NCBI GenBank assembly: GCA_000711775.1
Contig: ARYC01001539.1
Span: 35,782-99,781 of the forward strand
DNA length: 64,000 bases
Direction of reading: 5' to 3'
DNA from: Oxytricha trifallax
Lineage: Eukaryota > Ciliophora > Spirotrichea > Sporadotrichida > Oxytrichidae
Part shown: in pieces, positions 47,488 to 59,823 of the stretch
Numbering within the stretch: position 1 is the stretch's first letter
Layout of the letters: each line of letters starts with the position of its first letter
Translations under genes and position numbers: made by a program
The notes under the pieces: generated by a model
Databases searched by the model: none
Told to the model about the DNA's origin: nothing
What the model saw: the letters and a program-made list of their open reading frames with translations, nothing else

Positions 47488-49770
47488 AAATGAAAATTAC
47501 AATTTCCCCCAAAATTAATCTCTCAACTCTAATCAATATTTTCATGAAGAAGTTTAATAAAAAAATTTTGAAAATAATTAAAAAATTGTTTGTAAATTTT
47601 TAGTCCTTTTGAGACATCTTTTTAAAGAATGAATCTTCATAATAATGAGGTTTAGTTTTTATTAATTGAAAATTAATTTTGTTTTAAATTAACAATTATA
47701 AATCACGGAGGTTTAGGAGAAAAATTTTCATTTCTCAATGAGAATCAATTAATACTTTAGTGAGATGCAACTGTAATAATAAATTATCTCTTCTCCCATA
47801 AACTGCAAATAAATCCACACAAAGCTTGTAGTTGCAATTAATTAATCATCACTACTTTAATGATTTTATTTTATATTTTTAGTGACTTTGTATAGCAAGA
47901 TACTATGAGCGTAATATACTTCCCTAGCAATTACCAGTAAAATTATTTGTTGAGTCTTCATGCTTTTATTGAGCTAAATTGTCTCTTTTAATTTTTATTG
48001 CTTCTAATTTAAATATAATAAGTAATTTGTTTAGAAAGTATAGAGAGATAAAAGTTTTCATATAAAAGTCTTACTTTTATCATAATCATTGATGTTACAA
48101 TATACATTCTCTGAAATATGTTAATTAATTTAAAAGAATTATTACTAGTTAAGACAATTTACAGGTCCCTTACTATATAAAGTAACTATAATTGAGATCT
48201 AAATTTCGGCATGTCTTTCAGTCTATCCATTTATTCTCAACATAAGCATGATTTACTAATCAATTAACAATAATTAATAATTTATCCTTGAATATTAATG
48301 AATTATTGATTGTTAGAGATTTCATTTTGAAATTTATTATATTTATACTGTAAATTAGTTAAAACAGTTATTCGAAAATCACAGTTATTATTTTAGAGGG
48401 CAATATAATCTAATTAAGAATATTGCGTATAAAACCATTGAATATTGCGTATAAAACCATTTAAATAGTCTATATTTCCTTCTATAATTAAAATTTAATT
48501 ATTAATAAAAGATAATTGATTAAGCATATCTGTAATACAAATTTAAAATACTAGAGAATTTTACTTATATAAATTAAACATTAAGTAACATTATAATAAA
48601 TGAAGTTTAAAATTGTTTAATAATAATATTGGGAAATAATGAATTGTGGATGTTTGCATATTATATTAGCTACTGTGAAATAATTTATAAAAGAATATTA
48701 AAAGCTCTTAAATTAAAACCTGAATGCACTGATTTACGAAAGACTTAAAAATATATATATTTTCCTAAATTAGCATTATTTAAGTAAAACTAAGCAAGAA
48801 TACTATGCCAAAATAGAACTCTCCTGATATTATGAAAGCTCTCTCAGCATTTTTAATGACTATTTGAACTATGTCTATTTGAAAGAATATATGTAATACT
48901 ACCTGGTAATGGGACGATTCTCCATATATTCAATAGGAATGATTTGACCTAGTCTCAAACATAAATTAAGCAAGCTCATTTGGAGAGACGCCTTACCGAT
49001 GAGAAGAAAGGTCACATTCATCCAACTATGGTTAAGTGATAACACAGATTCCACACATCCACAGAAGTTTAATATTTACTGACTTAACAAATAACGCTTG
49101 TTGATTCGTTTATCTACTAGTGGTATATTAACTATACTACATATACAGATAAACATCTATATAAATAAGAACATACTGATATCATTTAAATATGTAAATC
49201 TCTAATATAATAAAAACTATCAAATGGAGAACAATTAAGATAGAAATACCTGAGTGAGCGATAAGTGAATAAAGGAAGTCATGCATTATTTACAAAATCT
49301 ATACATCGTACTTTAAAGAATTAATTTAATAAACAAAGAATGATATAGAGAATACGATGATAATTTCAATTACATATCTACTTGCTTTGTAGAAATTCAA
49401 GGATGATTATGCGCAAAGATTAATCAATCTAAATCAAAAGAATTTTAATGTAGAAAATTAGTCTTGAGGAAAATTTATATAACATTATAATAAAATAGCT
49501 ATAATTTTTTATTAAATTTTTAATGATTTTGAATGTATTTTAGTGGTCCAAGCACAATTAAAATTAAATGTTCAATAATTGAGTGACTGGAAATAGAAAT
49601 GAAAATTAACATTGTCTAGTGACACTTTATAAAAAATTCATATTGAAATAAATTTAATTTAGGAATCTATCATTATTATATATCAATTTCTATTAATTAT
49701 TTCGTCAAAATATTTACTTTCTATAGAACAATATGAACTTCTTAGAATTGAAAAATCAAGTTTATCAATG
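47488..49770. other. AT-rich DNA, no clear gene
   Basis: No supported frame. Contains the short tandem duplication at 48418-48463. Confidence 0.45.
48418..48463. repeat. 22 bp tandem duplication
   Basis: GAATATTGCGTATAAAACCA followed by TT occurs twice head to tail. Confidence 0.85.
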
Positions 49771-49905
49771 AGGAAAAACTTTCCTAATCTTATTCCTCCT
49801 ACTACTAATTAATCATGTCTGCTTCGTAAAATTAAAACTCCTCTTCTACCTAATTTATGTCATTTTCATAGTAAATTTTAATTTAGGAAAGTTTTTCTCC
49901 ATAAA
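49771..49905. repeat. short inverted repeat flanking a 100 bp spacer
   Basis: GAGGAAAAACTTTCCTAA near 49771 and TTAGGAAAGTTTTTCTCC near 49887 form a ~17 bp stem. It lies just beyond the stop of the minus-strand ORF at 49931, so it could be an element end or a 3' processing signal. Confidence 0.6.
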
Positions 49906-49930
49906 CTCTGATAAATTAGACACCAAGAAT

Positions 49931-50515
49931 TCAGGCAGCCTCGGGATCTTTCATTGATAAACCAGTTTAGACGGTTTCTGTCATTAAATGCTTGATCACA
50001 CCTTAATCTAAGACAACTGCTTGTTTCTTTCGATTTATGTTTGAATCGATAAATTATGGATTAAATTTTTGGTTTCCATAGTTAACCATAATTTTAGTTG
50101 ATAATATATGACCATCAAATAATATAGTTTAGTACTTTTTATGGAAATGCTTCATCTTCAGATATTTCAAAAGTAACTCCTTGAACTTCTTCTCATTTAA
50201 CTAATCGAGCCAATATCCTTTAAAAATGTTAAACATCTAATGTTATTGGCGAATCGGGTCCCAAGTCTCTAATTATTCTAGGATAATATATGTATTTACT
50301 ATTAATTTTGATATTATTAATTATGCATAATATATTTGCTTTATTATTGATTAAGTTGATTCTAACAGGGAGATATTACTCTGAATATTAAGGTGTGGAT
50401 TATTATATTGCTGTTAGTTTTAGAGTTGCTGCAAGTGATTATTAATGCCATAATTTAATGAATAATTTGATTAGATTTCTTGATGATTGTTCGAGAATGT
50501 AGTAATAATATTCAT
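49931..50515 (-). CDS. unknown protein with Asn/Gln-rich N-terminus
   Basis: Single TGA-terminated frame of 194 codons from ATG 50513-50515. The N-terminal ~60 residues are Asn/Gln-rich (MNIITTFSNNHQEIQSNYSL), which needs TAA/TAG as Gln. The C-terminal 120 residues are mixed and globular-looking: FKGYWLDQLNEKKFKELLLK, TILFDGHILSTKIMVNYGNQ, KKQAVVLDQGVIKHLMTETV, ending SMKDPEAA. No family recognised. The upstream ORF (50512-50760) overlaps its start by four bases. Confidence 0.5.
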
Positions 50516-50760
50516 ATTTATTTCATTGAAGTCATTTGGACTTTTGCTAAGTTTAGTGCTTTTACAACATTTATTTTTGATTTCTGTTTGGCCATATTTG
50601 TATCCTCAACGACCTTTTATTTGATTCCTACTCTTATCTATTAAATAACTTCTAAGCTTATTGTTTTTGCTTCTTTAGAATAAAGCTACATCAAAGCTTC
50701 CTGTTAAGCCTATGAATCTTGAATAAGAAAATGTGATAAAACTTATAAAAAACAATATCT
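50512..50760 (-). CDS. unknown helical ORF overlapping the next gene start
   Basis: Minus-strand frame reading IQDSQAQQEALMQLYSKEAK, TISLEVIQQIRVGIKQKVVE, MAKQKSKINVVKALNLAKVQ and ending MTSMKQI-TGA at 50512. The TGA overlaps the downstream ATG (TATGA-like arrangement), so the two could be one protein joined by an intron or a one-base shift. Gln/Lys-rich helix. Confidence 0.4.
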
Positions 50761-52449
50761 TTTTCTCTTTGATTTATTTTCTTTGATGACTATTAATTTA
50801 ATTGATTATTTTAATAGTGATTATTGGGTTTAATTATTTCTTTGTTTAGGAATCAATTTTTTAAACTCCAAATTTATTACTTAGTTTAATAAAATTCTTT
50901 AGTAAAACAATTTTAAAATCTAAATTTAATATATAATCAAAATGATTTCTCATTATAACTTAATTACTTTTACATATTTTCTTTCTATTTTTAAAACTTT
51001 TTAAGACCTTCAATATTTATATAATATTTTATATAATTTACTAAATAAATCCTATAATTATTAAGTAAAATTAAAACGTGGTTTATAAATTTCTTCAAAT
51101 ATTTATCAATACTAATTTTCAAGCGATTAAGGTAAATATCGATAAAATAAAAAAACATTTAGCAAAAACAAAATTTTAAATTAAATAAAATTACAATTGA
51201 TTAAATTATATAAGTTATATTATATTATAGTTAGTATAAAAGAAACATTTTTATTCTGTCATCAAATTTAATTACTTAGACTAAATAAAATGGCATCATG
51301 ATATTTTTAATAATAAAAGTATGTGAAAATTTTAGAAATATAAAATAAATACAAAAACAAAACCCATAAGCAAAATATATGGGAAAAAATCTAATTTACA
51401 AGAGCTTTATTACTAAATTAGGCAACTTAATTGGCGAATTCAATAACTTTAATAGAATGCTTAAGAGTAAGGACGTAGAGACTATTATAAAATAAAGCTA
51501 GTAATAAATTCAGCAGTTTGTAGGAGCAACCCTGATTCGACTATACTCAATAATTAAATTCTTTTGCAAAAATTTTCATCCCTTCATATCTAGATACACA
51601 TACTTTTGCAAAAGTGTTTGCTCTTGATTATAATTCTTGAACATAAATAAAAATTTACACTCTTGCATCTTCGATATTTTTAATAAAAAATTACTTCTTA
51701 GTTTTTACAAGCCATGGTGAATTTCAAAGTAGATTTTTATGAAAATTTTAAAGGAACTCTTTCTATTTTTGGGAGAAGAGTATAATGCAACTTCCTCATC
51801 AGTCTCGTGATCGCTAAAAGATGTTTTTATTTTTTCAGTATGCACCCATATTTACTTAATAAGTCCTTCTTTTGTAAATTATCTGATTGCAATTAGAGGA
51901 ACTATAAATAACCAACTTTATGCAGAATATATTATAAAATGATAATTTTGAATTTTAATAGACTATAATTAAATAAAGTAGTAGCTAAGAGTGAATCAAC
52001 TGAATAATTTTACATTAATGAAGCAGATATATTGAATTCAATTTAACAACTTATTCCTAATCACATCATATTTTATACATATTTAGTAAAATCATTATCG
52101 TTTATATATTATTGGAAGTTTGTATACTATTTTGATTATATTTATGAAAATTTACCCGCGTAATTCAAGAACTTTATCAGATATAATGAACAGTTATTAT
52201 AAAATTATAGTTTTTAATTTAAAATATTATTTAATGAAATTCATAATTTAAGCTTGTTTTATGATAAATACAAATTTATTCAAGGAAACCATCATTATTA
52301 ACTCATTCCTTTTTGATTCAAATATAAGTTATTATAATTATATCAGTTTAATCAATTGCTTTTTACAATTTTAATTTTTACACATATACTATTGATATTA
52401 ACTGATAAATGAAATAAGAATATTAGTAACAATATTAAATAATATATTA
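50761..52449. other. AT-rich DNA, no gene seen
   Basis: No supported frame or repeat with clear ends. Confidence 0.5.
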
Positions 52450-53030
52450 TTAAATTAGAAAGTTAATTGCAAGGTGCAGTACCAATCTCACTTAGGGCTT
52501 TCTATTATACTAAGGCCTACCGAGTGCAGGTAGGGGTCGGTGGGCGCAATGCTTGAGGGACCAGTCGACGGAGTTTAATCTGCCAGCAACTACACTCCTC
52601 GAGTGGGCTGGAAACAAGGAATTCCCTGCATACATGAGCTTACCTGGCTTGAGTTCAGCTTCCTTAGTAATAGGTAGCAGGATTAAGGTACGCTCTGCCT
52701 TCAAAAGTGAGATGACGAAAACCATTGAAGCCAACGATAAGGATTTTTCTCCCACAACGGGTTAGGGTGCTGAAGCTACCACAACGAAAGGATAGGGATT
52801 ACGTTTCCCAGCAGCAGTGGGACCAGTAAGCGTTTTTCTCCACTCCCTGTCATCTAGTCGTATTCTACGAGCTCTGTTGTTCAGATTATGCTGCCAAGAT
52901 CTTGATTAAGAAGGAACCTAGGTAATAGCGGAAGTGGTTTATTCAGAGTTTTCTACTTCATGACTGCCGCACGTCAACTCACTCTGATACGTCTAAATCA
53001 CGACTAAGATTGATGATTTAATTTTAGTAT
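52450..53030 (+). repeat. GC-rich ~600 bp dispersed repeat, copy 1
   Basis: Starts with TAAATTAGAAAGTTA and ends near TTTTAGTATTAAGCAGTGA. Much G/C-richer than its surroundings. It matches 56850-57505 in reverse complement along its length (TAAGGCCT..., AAAAGTGAGA.GA, GAAGCCAACGATAA, GTCAACTCACTC.GATACGTCT). With TAG as Gln a plus frame stays open from about 52502 to 52980 (TEFNLPATTLLEWAGNKEFP; KTIEANDKDFSPTTG). Probably a retroelement-derived or non-autonomous repeat, given its shared 5' motif with the LINE at 38312. Confidence 0.8.
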
Positions 53031-55210
53031 TAAGCAGTGATATTTTTAATTTATTTGATTTTAATCATTAAACAGTAAAATTATTAAATATATTTTATCT
53101 GATGATGGCATTTATTTTACAAAAGTTTCTGTTATAATAAATATATAAGTTAACTACTTTGTGCTTTTCCTGATAATATGCGAGAAATGATTGGGAAAGG
53201 CAAAGATTACTCAAATCAGCTGAAAAATGAGTGAATTGCAATTTAAAGTAAGCAAATAAAAATAGATATATTAACATGGATTTGGAACGACAATGAAATC
53301 TTATATTTTTTGTGTTATCATATCATTTTCTTTAATGTTTGTTGAATTTAAATTATAATTCAGTTCTTAATTTATTAGTCATAATTAAGTAAAAGTAAGA
53401 ATAGTATTACAATAATACTAGATATAGTTAGAAAGTAATTTATATTATAAATTAATTAAGTTTCAATAGTTAATATTCCTGTTTCAAGTTAAATTATCAC
53501 TTTATTTTTGTTATAAGCACTGTTTTAAATTCTTTTATTTGTTAATTTGATCTTATATATATATTGCTTTTTCAAATATATAAAATAGATGGATTAAAAA
53601 AAATTTTAAAGTTTTTGAAAATTAAAATTTCTATACCAAATTACAATAAATATATATATTATTTACAATTTTTCGAATCCTTTGATGTGTTATTTATTAA
53701 GTAAATATTCTTTAGAAATTAAAAATGCATTTTTTAAGATTTAATTTATTTTAAAAATATTAAATATGTATTTAAAACTTAAAACTAGATTTTTTCACTT
53801 ATCTTTTACTGATTTGTTAATACAACTTATTGCTGAATTGGAGATTGTTGAATTTTCTTGATATTAATTTGATTAAGGTTCAGATGCCACTTAATTTTTA
53901 TGCTAGTTATTTATATTCTCTCTTTTTATATATTTAAGTTGCTTAGACACTACAGATGGATGGTCAAAAATATTAAATTATTTCCACTACTGACTGTTGC
54001 GAAAGGTCTTTATCATCTTGTTTATAATTAAAAGTTAACGTCATTAATTCAAAAGTAGAGTTTAAATTGTAAACTTAGTTGTGAGAGTTATGAATAAATA
54101 CTTCAATCAAAAAGTAATGCAAATATTTTATAAATTACACGAATATTAAATATAAACAGTTTTTTTTTAGGAGACCTAATTATAAGTATTATCGATACTA
54201 TGGCGATATACTATATTAGACCTTAAAATTATGCAATATGTAAAAGAGCACTGTGCTGAAGCTATTCCATTCAGTGTATGGATTAAAGTCCTTTTATAAA
54301 TTGAGTTGATACTCAAAAATCAAAGAATTAAACTGTCTGATTATATTTATAATGCTGGCTTAGACACCAGTATTCTTTTTAATACAGCATATAATATTAA
54401 TAATAATATTAATAATAATTATAATAATAATCATAATATATTAAAAAATAAACTTACAAAATCTTGACTTAAAAAGTCTGTTTAAACAAAATCTAAAACT
54501 GCTTTAAGAATTTTACTCTAGAAATAAATTTTAAATTACAATCCAAATAAATGATTTTATATTATTTTCCTATATATTTTGTACTTTATTAAAGTGAATG
54601 AAGTGTAGATATAATTTTATCTATGATTTAATTAAAATAAAATCAGAAATTATGTACTATATTGTATTTAAACTAAAATTCCTGGAAGGCTCTATAAATG
54701 ATTGAATTTCTTCTGTAGAATGAGGAATTTACAAATTCATATGAGTATAGCACTGGTTTTAATTTGCGTATTTTTAGGGATTACAAGACACTTATGATAA
54801 ATGTAGGGGCATTATTGACTTAGTATTATAACATATATCTATTAAAATAGTTAAATATTAAATTTATTATAGAATTAGCTATATTTACTTTTATACTAGA
54901 AGCTTATTACAAATTTTTAAAATAGTCTTCTGTAGCATATTGTATTTTCTCAAAACATTTTTTATATTACTACTAGTTGAATTAATTAATAACCATAGAA
55001 TTAGATATAATGCAATATTAAATATGTTCATGTTGCAATATAGATTGTCTTTATTAACCTTAATAAGTCATTAGCTTAAAAATTACAAGAGTTTGCAGTT
55101 AATTAAGAAGAAGACTCAGTTCTGTACCTTAATAAAACAAAACTTACCAATTCAAAGAAAATCCTATATTATATAATGAAATAAATGAGAATATAGTAAA
55201 TAAATTAAAG
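53031..55210. other. AT-rich DNA, no gene seen
   Basis: No convincing frame. Around 54390-54440 there is an AAT/ATT-rich microsatellite. Confidence 0.5.
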
Positions 55211-55800
55211 AGACGATGATAGAAATATGGGTTCCCACTTTTATATTTTTCAGTGTTTTCAATTGAGCTGCTTGGTGGATATACCAGACTAACTACTAGG
55301 TGGAGGAGTTTGAAAAATATAAGAAGTCCATAAAGAATATTAACTAATTCACAATGGAAATAGGAAAGGATCTTGAGGATTTAAAAAATAATTTACTATG
55401 TTGATGAGGTTCATTAAGTTTTTACTAGATCAATTGAAATTATTTTCTCTTTACCCTTGAATTTCATTATGCTAAGTGGAAATCTACAACCAAACGCAGA
55501 ATAGAACTTTTTGGCCTCTATTAGGATTTGGTCCAATTACAAATTTCTTTATATAGTAAAAGGTGATATTGTTTTAGCGGAAAAGAATAAACAAATAATA
55601 GGACAAGACTCCATGTGTTTGTTCATAAAAAATATATGGTTTATGGGTACTCAGCTAATCTATATATATAGTAGATGTATAGCTCGCATTGAATTGAAGA
55701 AGGCGCCCAAAAGAAGATGTTATTATTATAAATGATGTGGCAGATCATCCAGACATGAGAAAGTTCTTTCTCATGCATGTCTTCTCAAGGATTATTACCC
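55211..55800 (+). pseudogene. possible coding debris, unknown
   Basis: Better composition than the flanks. Plus frames read WWIYQTNYQVEEFEKYKKSI (near 55272) and, from 55511, MASIRIWSNYKFLYIVKGDI through KKAPKRRCYYYK to a TGA. Directly after the TGA, CGRSSRHEKVLSHACLLKDY continues in the same frame, a Cys/His spacing that could be a broken zinc finger. It ends at the TBE remnant. Function unknown. Confidence 0.3.
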
Positions 55801-55824
55801 ATCATATTAAATTATGAATTCATT

Positions 55825-56030
55825 CAAAACACCAAACACCTTAAAAAAGGTTTATAAGTGCTTTGATTTGTTTGAAATATGTTACTAGTTGAGGTTATTA
55901 ATTAAATGAAAGACTAAAATTAGAAAATTCTTGGGGTCTATTTCTAATGAAGAGCAAATTAATTTAGTGATTAAACTTTGCTATGGATGTGAAATTTTCG
56001 AAATGATTAAGTCATAATAGAACTGAAAAT
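55825..56030 (+). mobile_element. decayed TBE left-end remnant
   Basis: CAAAACACCAAACACCTTAA preceded by ATT, followed by AAGGTTTATAAGTGCTTTGA and TTGAGGTTATTAATTAAATG, aligns with the left end of TBE copy B (24582 onward) with many substitutions. The match fades after the first ~40 codons of the transposase (LVIKLCYGCEIF). Old, 3'-truncated copy. Confidence 0.9.
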
Positions 56031-56849
56031 TTCCTCTAATTATCGGAGACCATGTTCATGCCTACTCTTAAAGATAAGTTGAATGGAGGTAATAGTTACC
56101 TCATTTTAAAAACATAGAAAATAAATCATTCGTGTAGCATACAAGAAAGAGCATTTTCTTGGCATTTATCATGAATTTTTGTTAGTTTATGTAATTTTGA
56201 TTCCAAAAATGAGTTGAAATTTACCCTAATTTAGATGACCTTGTTTGTACTTACTTTTGAAACTAATTTATTTGATTTAACAGCTAATTTATTTTGAGGA
56301 CTACAAAAATTGTCATATTTAAGAATTTCCACTCATTAACAAAATATGATGTTTTTCAATTTTTGTATGATTGATCTTAATGTTTTCTTTGTTTCAATGA
56401 ATCTTGATAATATGAATGACTTTAAATTAGTATTTAGCTTGAAGAGAGTACTAATAAATTTATATATTTATATTAAATATTTATATTCATCAATTTTGAT
56501 TTTACATTTTAGCTTTGAAAAATGCAAAAATCATTTAAAACCTAATTTTGTGACATTAATAATTAATTTTAAGGTAATTATGAGCTATTTAGGATGAATT
56601 GAAAATAATATTGTAATAAATTTAGTAGTATATGAAATATAAAATATATAATTTGCTATACTATTTAAATTTTTTCTGCTTAAATTAGTGGTCAAAGGGA
56701 GAGAGATTTTTTTAATTATAATCTCAAATTTCTATAATATTTTCTTTTTATTAAATTAAATAAGCAACTTTGTATGTTAGAATAAATAAAATCAAAAATT
56801 ATAGGACTTTGATGATGATGATTAACGAGTTATACTCAAATTAATATTT
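56031..56849. other. AT-rich DNA, no gene seen
   Basis: The frame at 56346-56597 has chance-like Phe/Ile/Asn composition and is not supported. Confidence 0.5.
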
Positions 56850-57505
56850 AACAATTCACTGTTTAATACTAAAATCAAACCATCAATTTTAGTCGTGACG
56901 TAGACGTATCTGAGTGAGTTGACGTGGCAGTCATGAACTTTAAAAACTCCAAAAAACCACCTCGCCCCCCATTCCACTTCTCCCTGTACCGAGATGCATA
57001 CGAGACAAGAGCCTAGCTATTAACTATGAGTACCCCCGCAGAGCTCACAGAGATCTGCTTCCTGTAAACAATTAAAGGGGAGTCTGGAGAAAACTCTTAC
57101 CAGGTTCCACCGCTGCTGAGATAGTAGTCTCTGTCCTTTCGCTGTGGTAGCCTCATTAACACGACCTGGTGTGAGAAGAAAATCATTATCGTTGGCTTCT
57201 ATGGTTCTCATCGTCTCACTTTTGAAGGTTGAGCCCCACCTCCATCCTGCTCCCTATTACCTAGGAAGCTTGACTCATGCCATGTAGCTCATCTAATGCA
57301 GGGAAATCCTTAGCTTGTAGTCAACTCGAGGAGTCTAGGATCTGACAGATTGAACCCCGCCGACTGGCCCCTAATGCGGTGAACCCACCAACCGCCTGCC
57401 TACCCTCAGCAGGCCTTAGTGTAGTAGAAAGCTGTATTAGAAAGTCTCCAGCCTCGGGCCCCTATGGGTCACCCTATCCTTATAACTTTCTAATTTAACA
57501 ATATA
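56850..57505 (-). repeat. GC-rich ~600 bp dispersed repeat, copy 2 (inverted)
   Basis: Reverse-complement counterpart of 52450-53030. It begins (minus strand) TAAATTAGAAAGTTA near 57505 and ends near 56850. Diverged from copy 1, with an extra G-rich segment near 56950-56990. The minus frame near 57190-57020 reads RTIEANDNDFLLTPGRVNEA, matching KTIEANDKDFSPTTG of copy 1, so that frame was probably coding in the ancestor. Confidence 0.8.
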
Positions 57506-58234
57506 GTAGGACTTTAATTTTTATAAAAATGTAAAATAAGTTATGAGTAAATATATTATCAAAGAATGTTTCAGTTTATTTTATATTTATAGATAAAAAT
57601 TCAAATATTGATTTAAATTTTAAAATTTTCCTCTGAATTCATAAACATAGAGCTAAACATGAATATATAAAAGATGTAAAAAAAGTTTTATCTATAATAT
57701 CTTGAGTAATTTTAAACTAGCTGCTGTATGCTTCTTATATCCAAAGAAATACTTATACTTAAACCATATAATAAAAGCAAATGTAAAATTCATGAAATGG
57801 TAAGGGCTTTGGAATGATCACAATCTATTTTGGAAATTTTTTTGTAAGAATATATATTATTTTTTAAATAGTATAAGCTAGTCAGATTATATAAATAAGC
57901 CATATAAATGGATTGATTAAAATCCAGATTACTCTCAAGGATCAGTTAGTCTTTCGAGATAAGTTTAGTCTTTATTTTTTGCAATAAATTTGATATCAAA
58001 CCTTATACTTTTTCATATTTGGGAGTTATTAGATGCTTGCTGATTTAGATCCTAGTTTAGAGAGATCAAGAATCTACCTAAAATAAATTTTATTTTGATA
58101 TTTTTCAAGTAAATAAGTCATGTATGATTGAAGGAATAAATTTGAATTGGGAAAATAAATTATAAATAAATCATTAATTATTTAAATTAATAATAATAAA
58201 ATTATAATTAAATATCAAAAAATTAGAAAAATTT
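57506..58234. other. AT-rich DNA, no gene seen
   Basis: No supported frame. Confidence 0.5.
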
Positions 58235-59823
58235 TCCTCACTGATGTGGAACCCTAATGGAGAAAACAACATCTATAAAATAGATACACTTAGACTACAC
58301 CTGAAAAAAATTATTAGTGAGTATAACCATAGAGAATTGAAGGGATGTTATTTCCCTCAACTCTTTAGATACCTAAATAAAAGTTCACGGGGAGTCATAT
58401 TACTTAAGAATGCTTAAGTCAGATTCCTACAAAGAATTTATTGTGCTTGCATAGTCAGCCAAAAATATTTTTAAGGCATTCCTACTATGTATTACTCTAA
58501 CCAATAAGAAATGATGAAATTTCTCTTCAATTACCTAAAATTCTAACACAGACTTACACAGAGAATAGACTAAAAAATTTGGAAAACCATAAAAGATTTA
58601 GTTTGGATGGTCAATGATATCCATTCAGACTTATAAATTAGGAGATCACCTAGCATTGACGTCACAGATCGGTAGGGTATATATTATCAACTAAAACCAG
58701 AACAGATTCTGAACAGTATTTTCGGACCAGAAATCGACGATCAGGTAAAAACAATAGCAAAGACAATAGACTATACACAAATTGAACACAGAGAATTCTC
58801 TAACATCTTTCATGATCATCTAATTAGATAGAATATAGAGAAGATGAATCTCTACTATACAAACCTGTGCATATTAATAGACAAAAGCATAATCTTAGCT
58901 ACACCCTCACAGACGATTTAAAAAACATGCTTTGATTTACTCCTTAAAATTGTCAAGCAACCATAAGACTTCCAAGAAGTTTAGCTACCTTTCTGAAATG
59001 AGATCCTGAAAGTAAAGAACGACCCTAAATCCTATAACTATGGAGTCATTAGAGTCATTAATGACAAAACAGTATAGGTATAGTTTTACCTTAATGACAA
59101 CAGAACAAATATACTATAATAAATGATAGATCATCCAGGTACCACACTCTTCAATTTTCTAGAAATCAGAAAAATACTAACAGACTCCTTCGAAGATGAA
59201 GGACTGAGAAGAGAAATAGGCTAAGAGACATATGAGAGACTTAAGGACAACTATCTGATCATAGTTGGCAACAAAATAGCCGAACCAGACAACATTCTAC
59301 AACAAGAATCTTGTCTTTTAGCAGCCCATATTTGTACATGGGAATACCAAAAAAGCCTACCACCTCTAAATAAAAAGTGGATAGATAAGATGTCAAGTGT
59401 CCTAGGTTATTCAATAATGAACTAAACTATCAGTGCAAACTTGGACGTCAAAGGACTACTAACTGGCATATTCAAATTCTAGAATAGTAAAGACAAAGAT
59501 TATTATGAAGAACTAGTATAAGAGTTAATCGACGAACTTAAACTGAGAACAGGAACTAGTCAACTATCAGAAACCGCATACTAATAAGTGCTCAGAGGGG
59601 CAAAAAGAGCAATACTCAATTTAAAAGGCTTTGAAGAAAGATAAGATACAAAGAAATTCTCAGAAATTTAGGTATTATATAAAGGCTACGAATGCTTATG
59701 AGTCTTAATGAACACTAGCAGCATACAGAAAAAAAAGGGCTAGTACCTTACATATATTAAAACTTAATTATCGATCGGGGGTCCCCAGAGACCTCAATAT
59801 GATCATATTATTATTATTATTAA
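58235..59823 (+). mobile_element. 5'-truncated LINE, plus strand, with (ATT)n tail
   Basis: The 3' end AAAGGGCTAGTACCTTACAT..., GATCGGGGGTCCCCAGAGAC, ATGATCATATTATTATT matches the minus-strand fragment at 31153-31300. The tail of ATT units is at 59805-59823. Upstream lies the C-terminal coding part. The 5' break is placed near 58235, where coding-like sequence begins. Confidence 0.85.
58319..59770 (+). pseudogene. C-terminal part of a LINE polyprotein
   Basis: One frame of about 480 codons with TAA/TAG as Gln and only two TGA codons (near 59000, after LPF, and near 59700, after ECL). It reads HRELKGCYFPQLFRYLNKSS, TIKDLVWMVNDIHSDLQIRR, IDYTQIEHREFSNIFHDHLI, CLLAAHICTWEYQKSLPPLN, YYEELVQELIDELKLRTGTS and ends QYLTYIKT, just before the conserved 3' end. 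The endonuclease and catalytic reverse transcriptase motifs are absent, consistent with 5' truncation. The two TGA codons mark decay. Confidence 0.75.

Noticed and set aside
50560-50640. Minus-strand reading with YKYGQTEIKN resembling a WRKY domain
   Set aside because: It needs a TGA read as Trp, lacks the zinc ligands, and another frame (SLEVIQQIRVGIKQKVVED) over the same bases is open and more protein-like.
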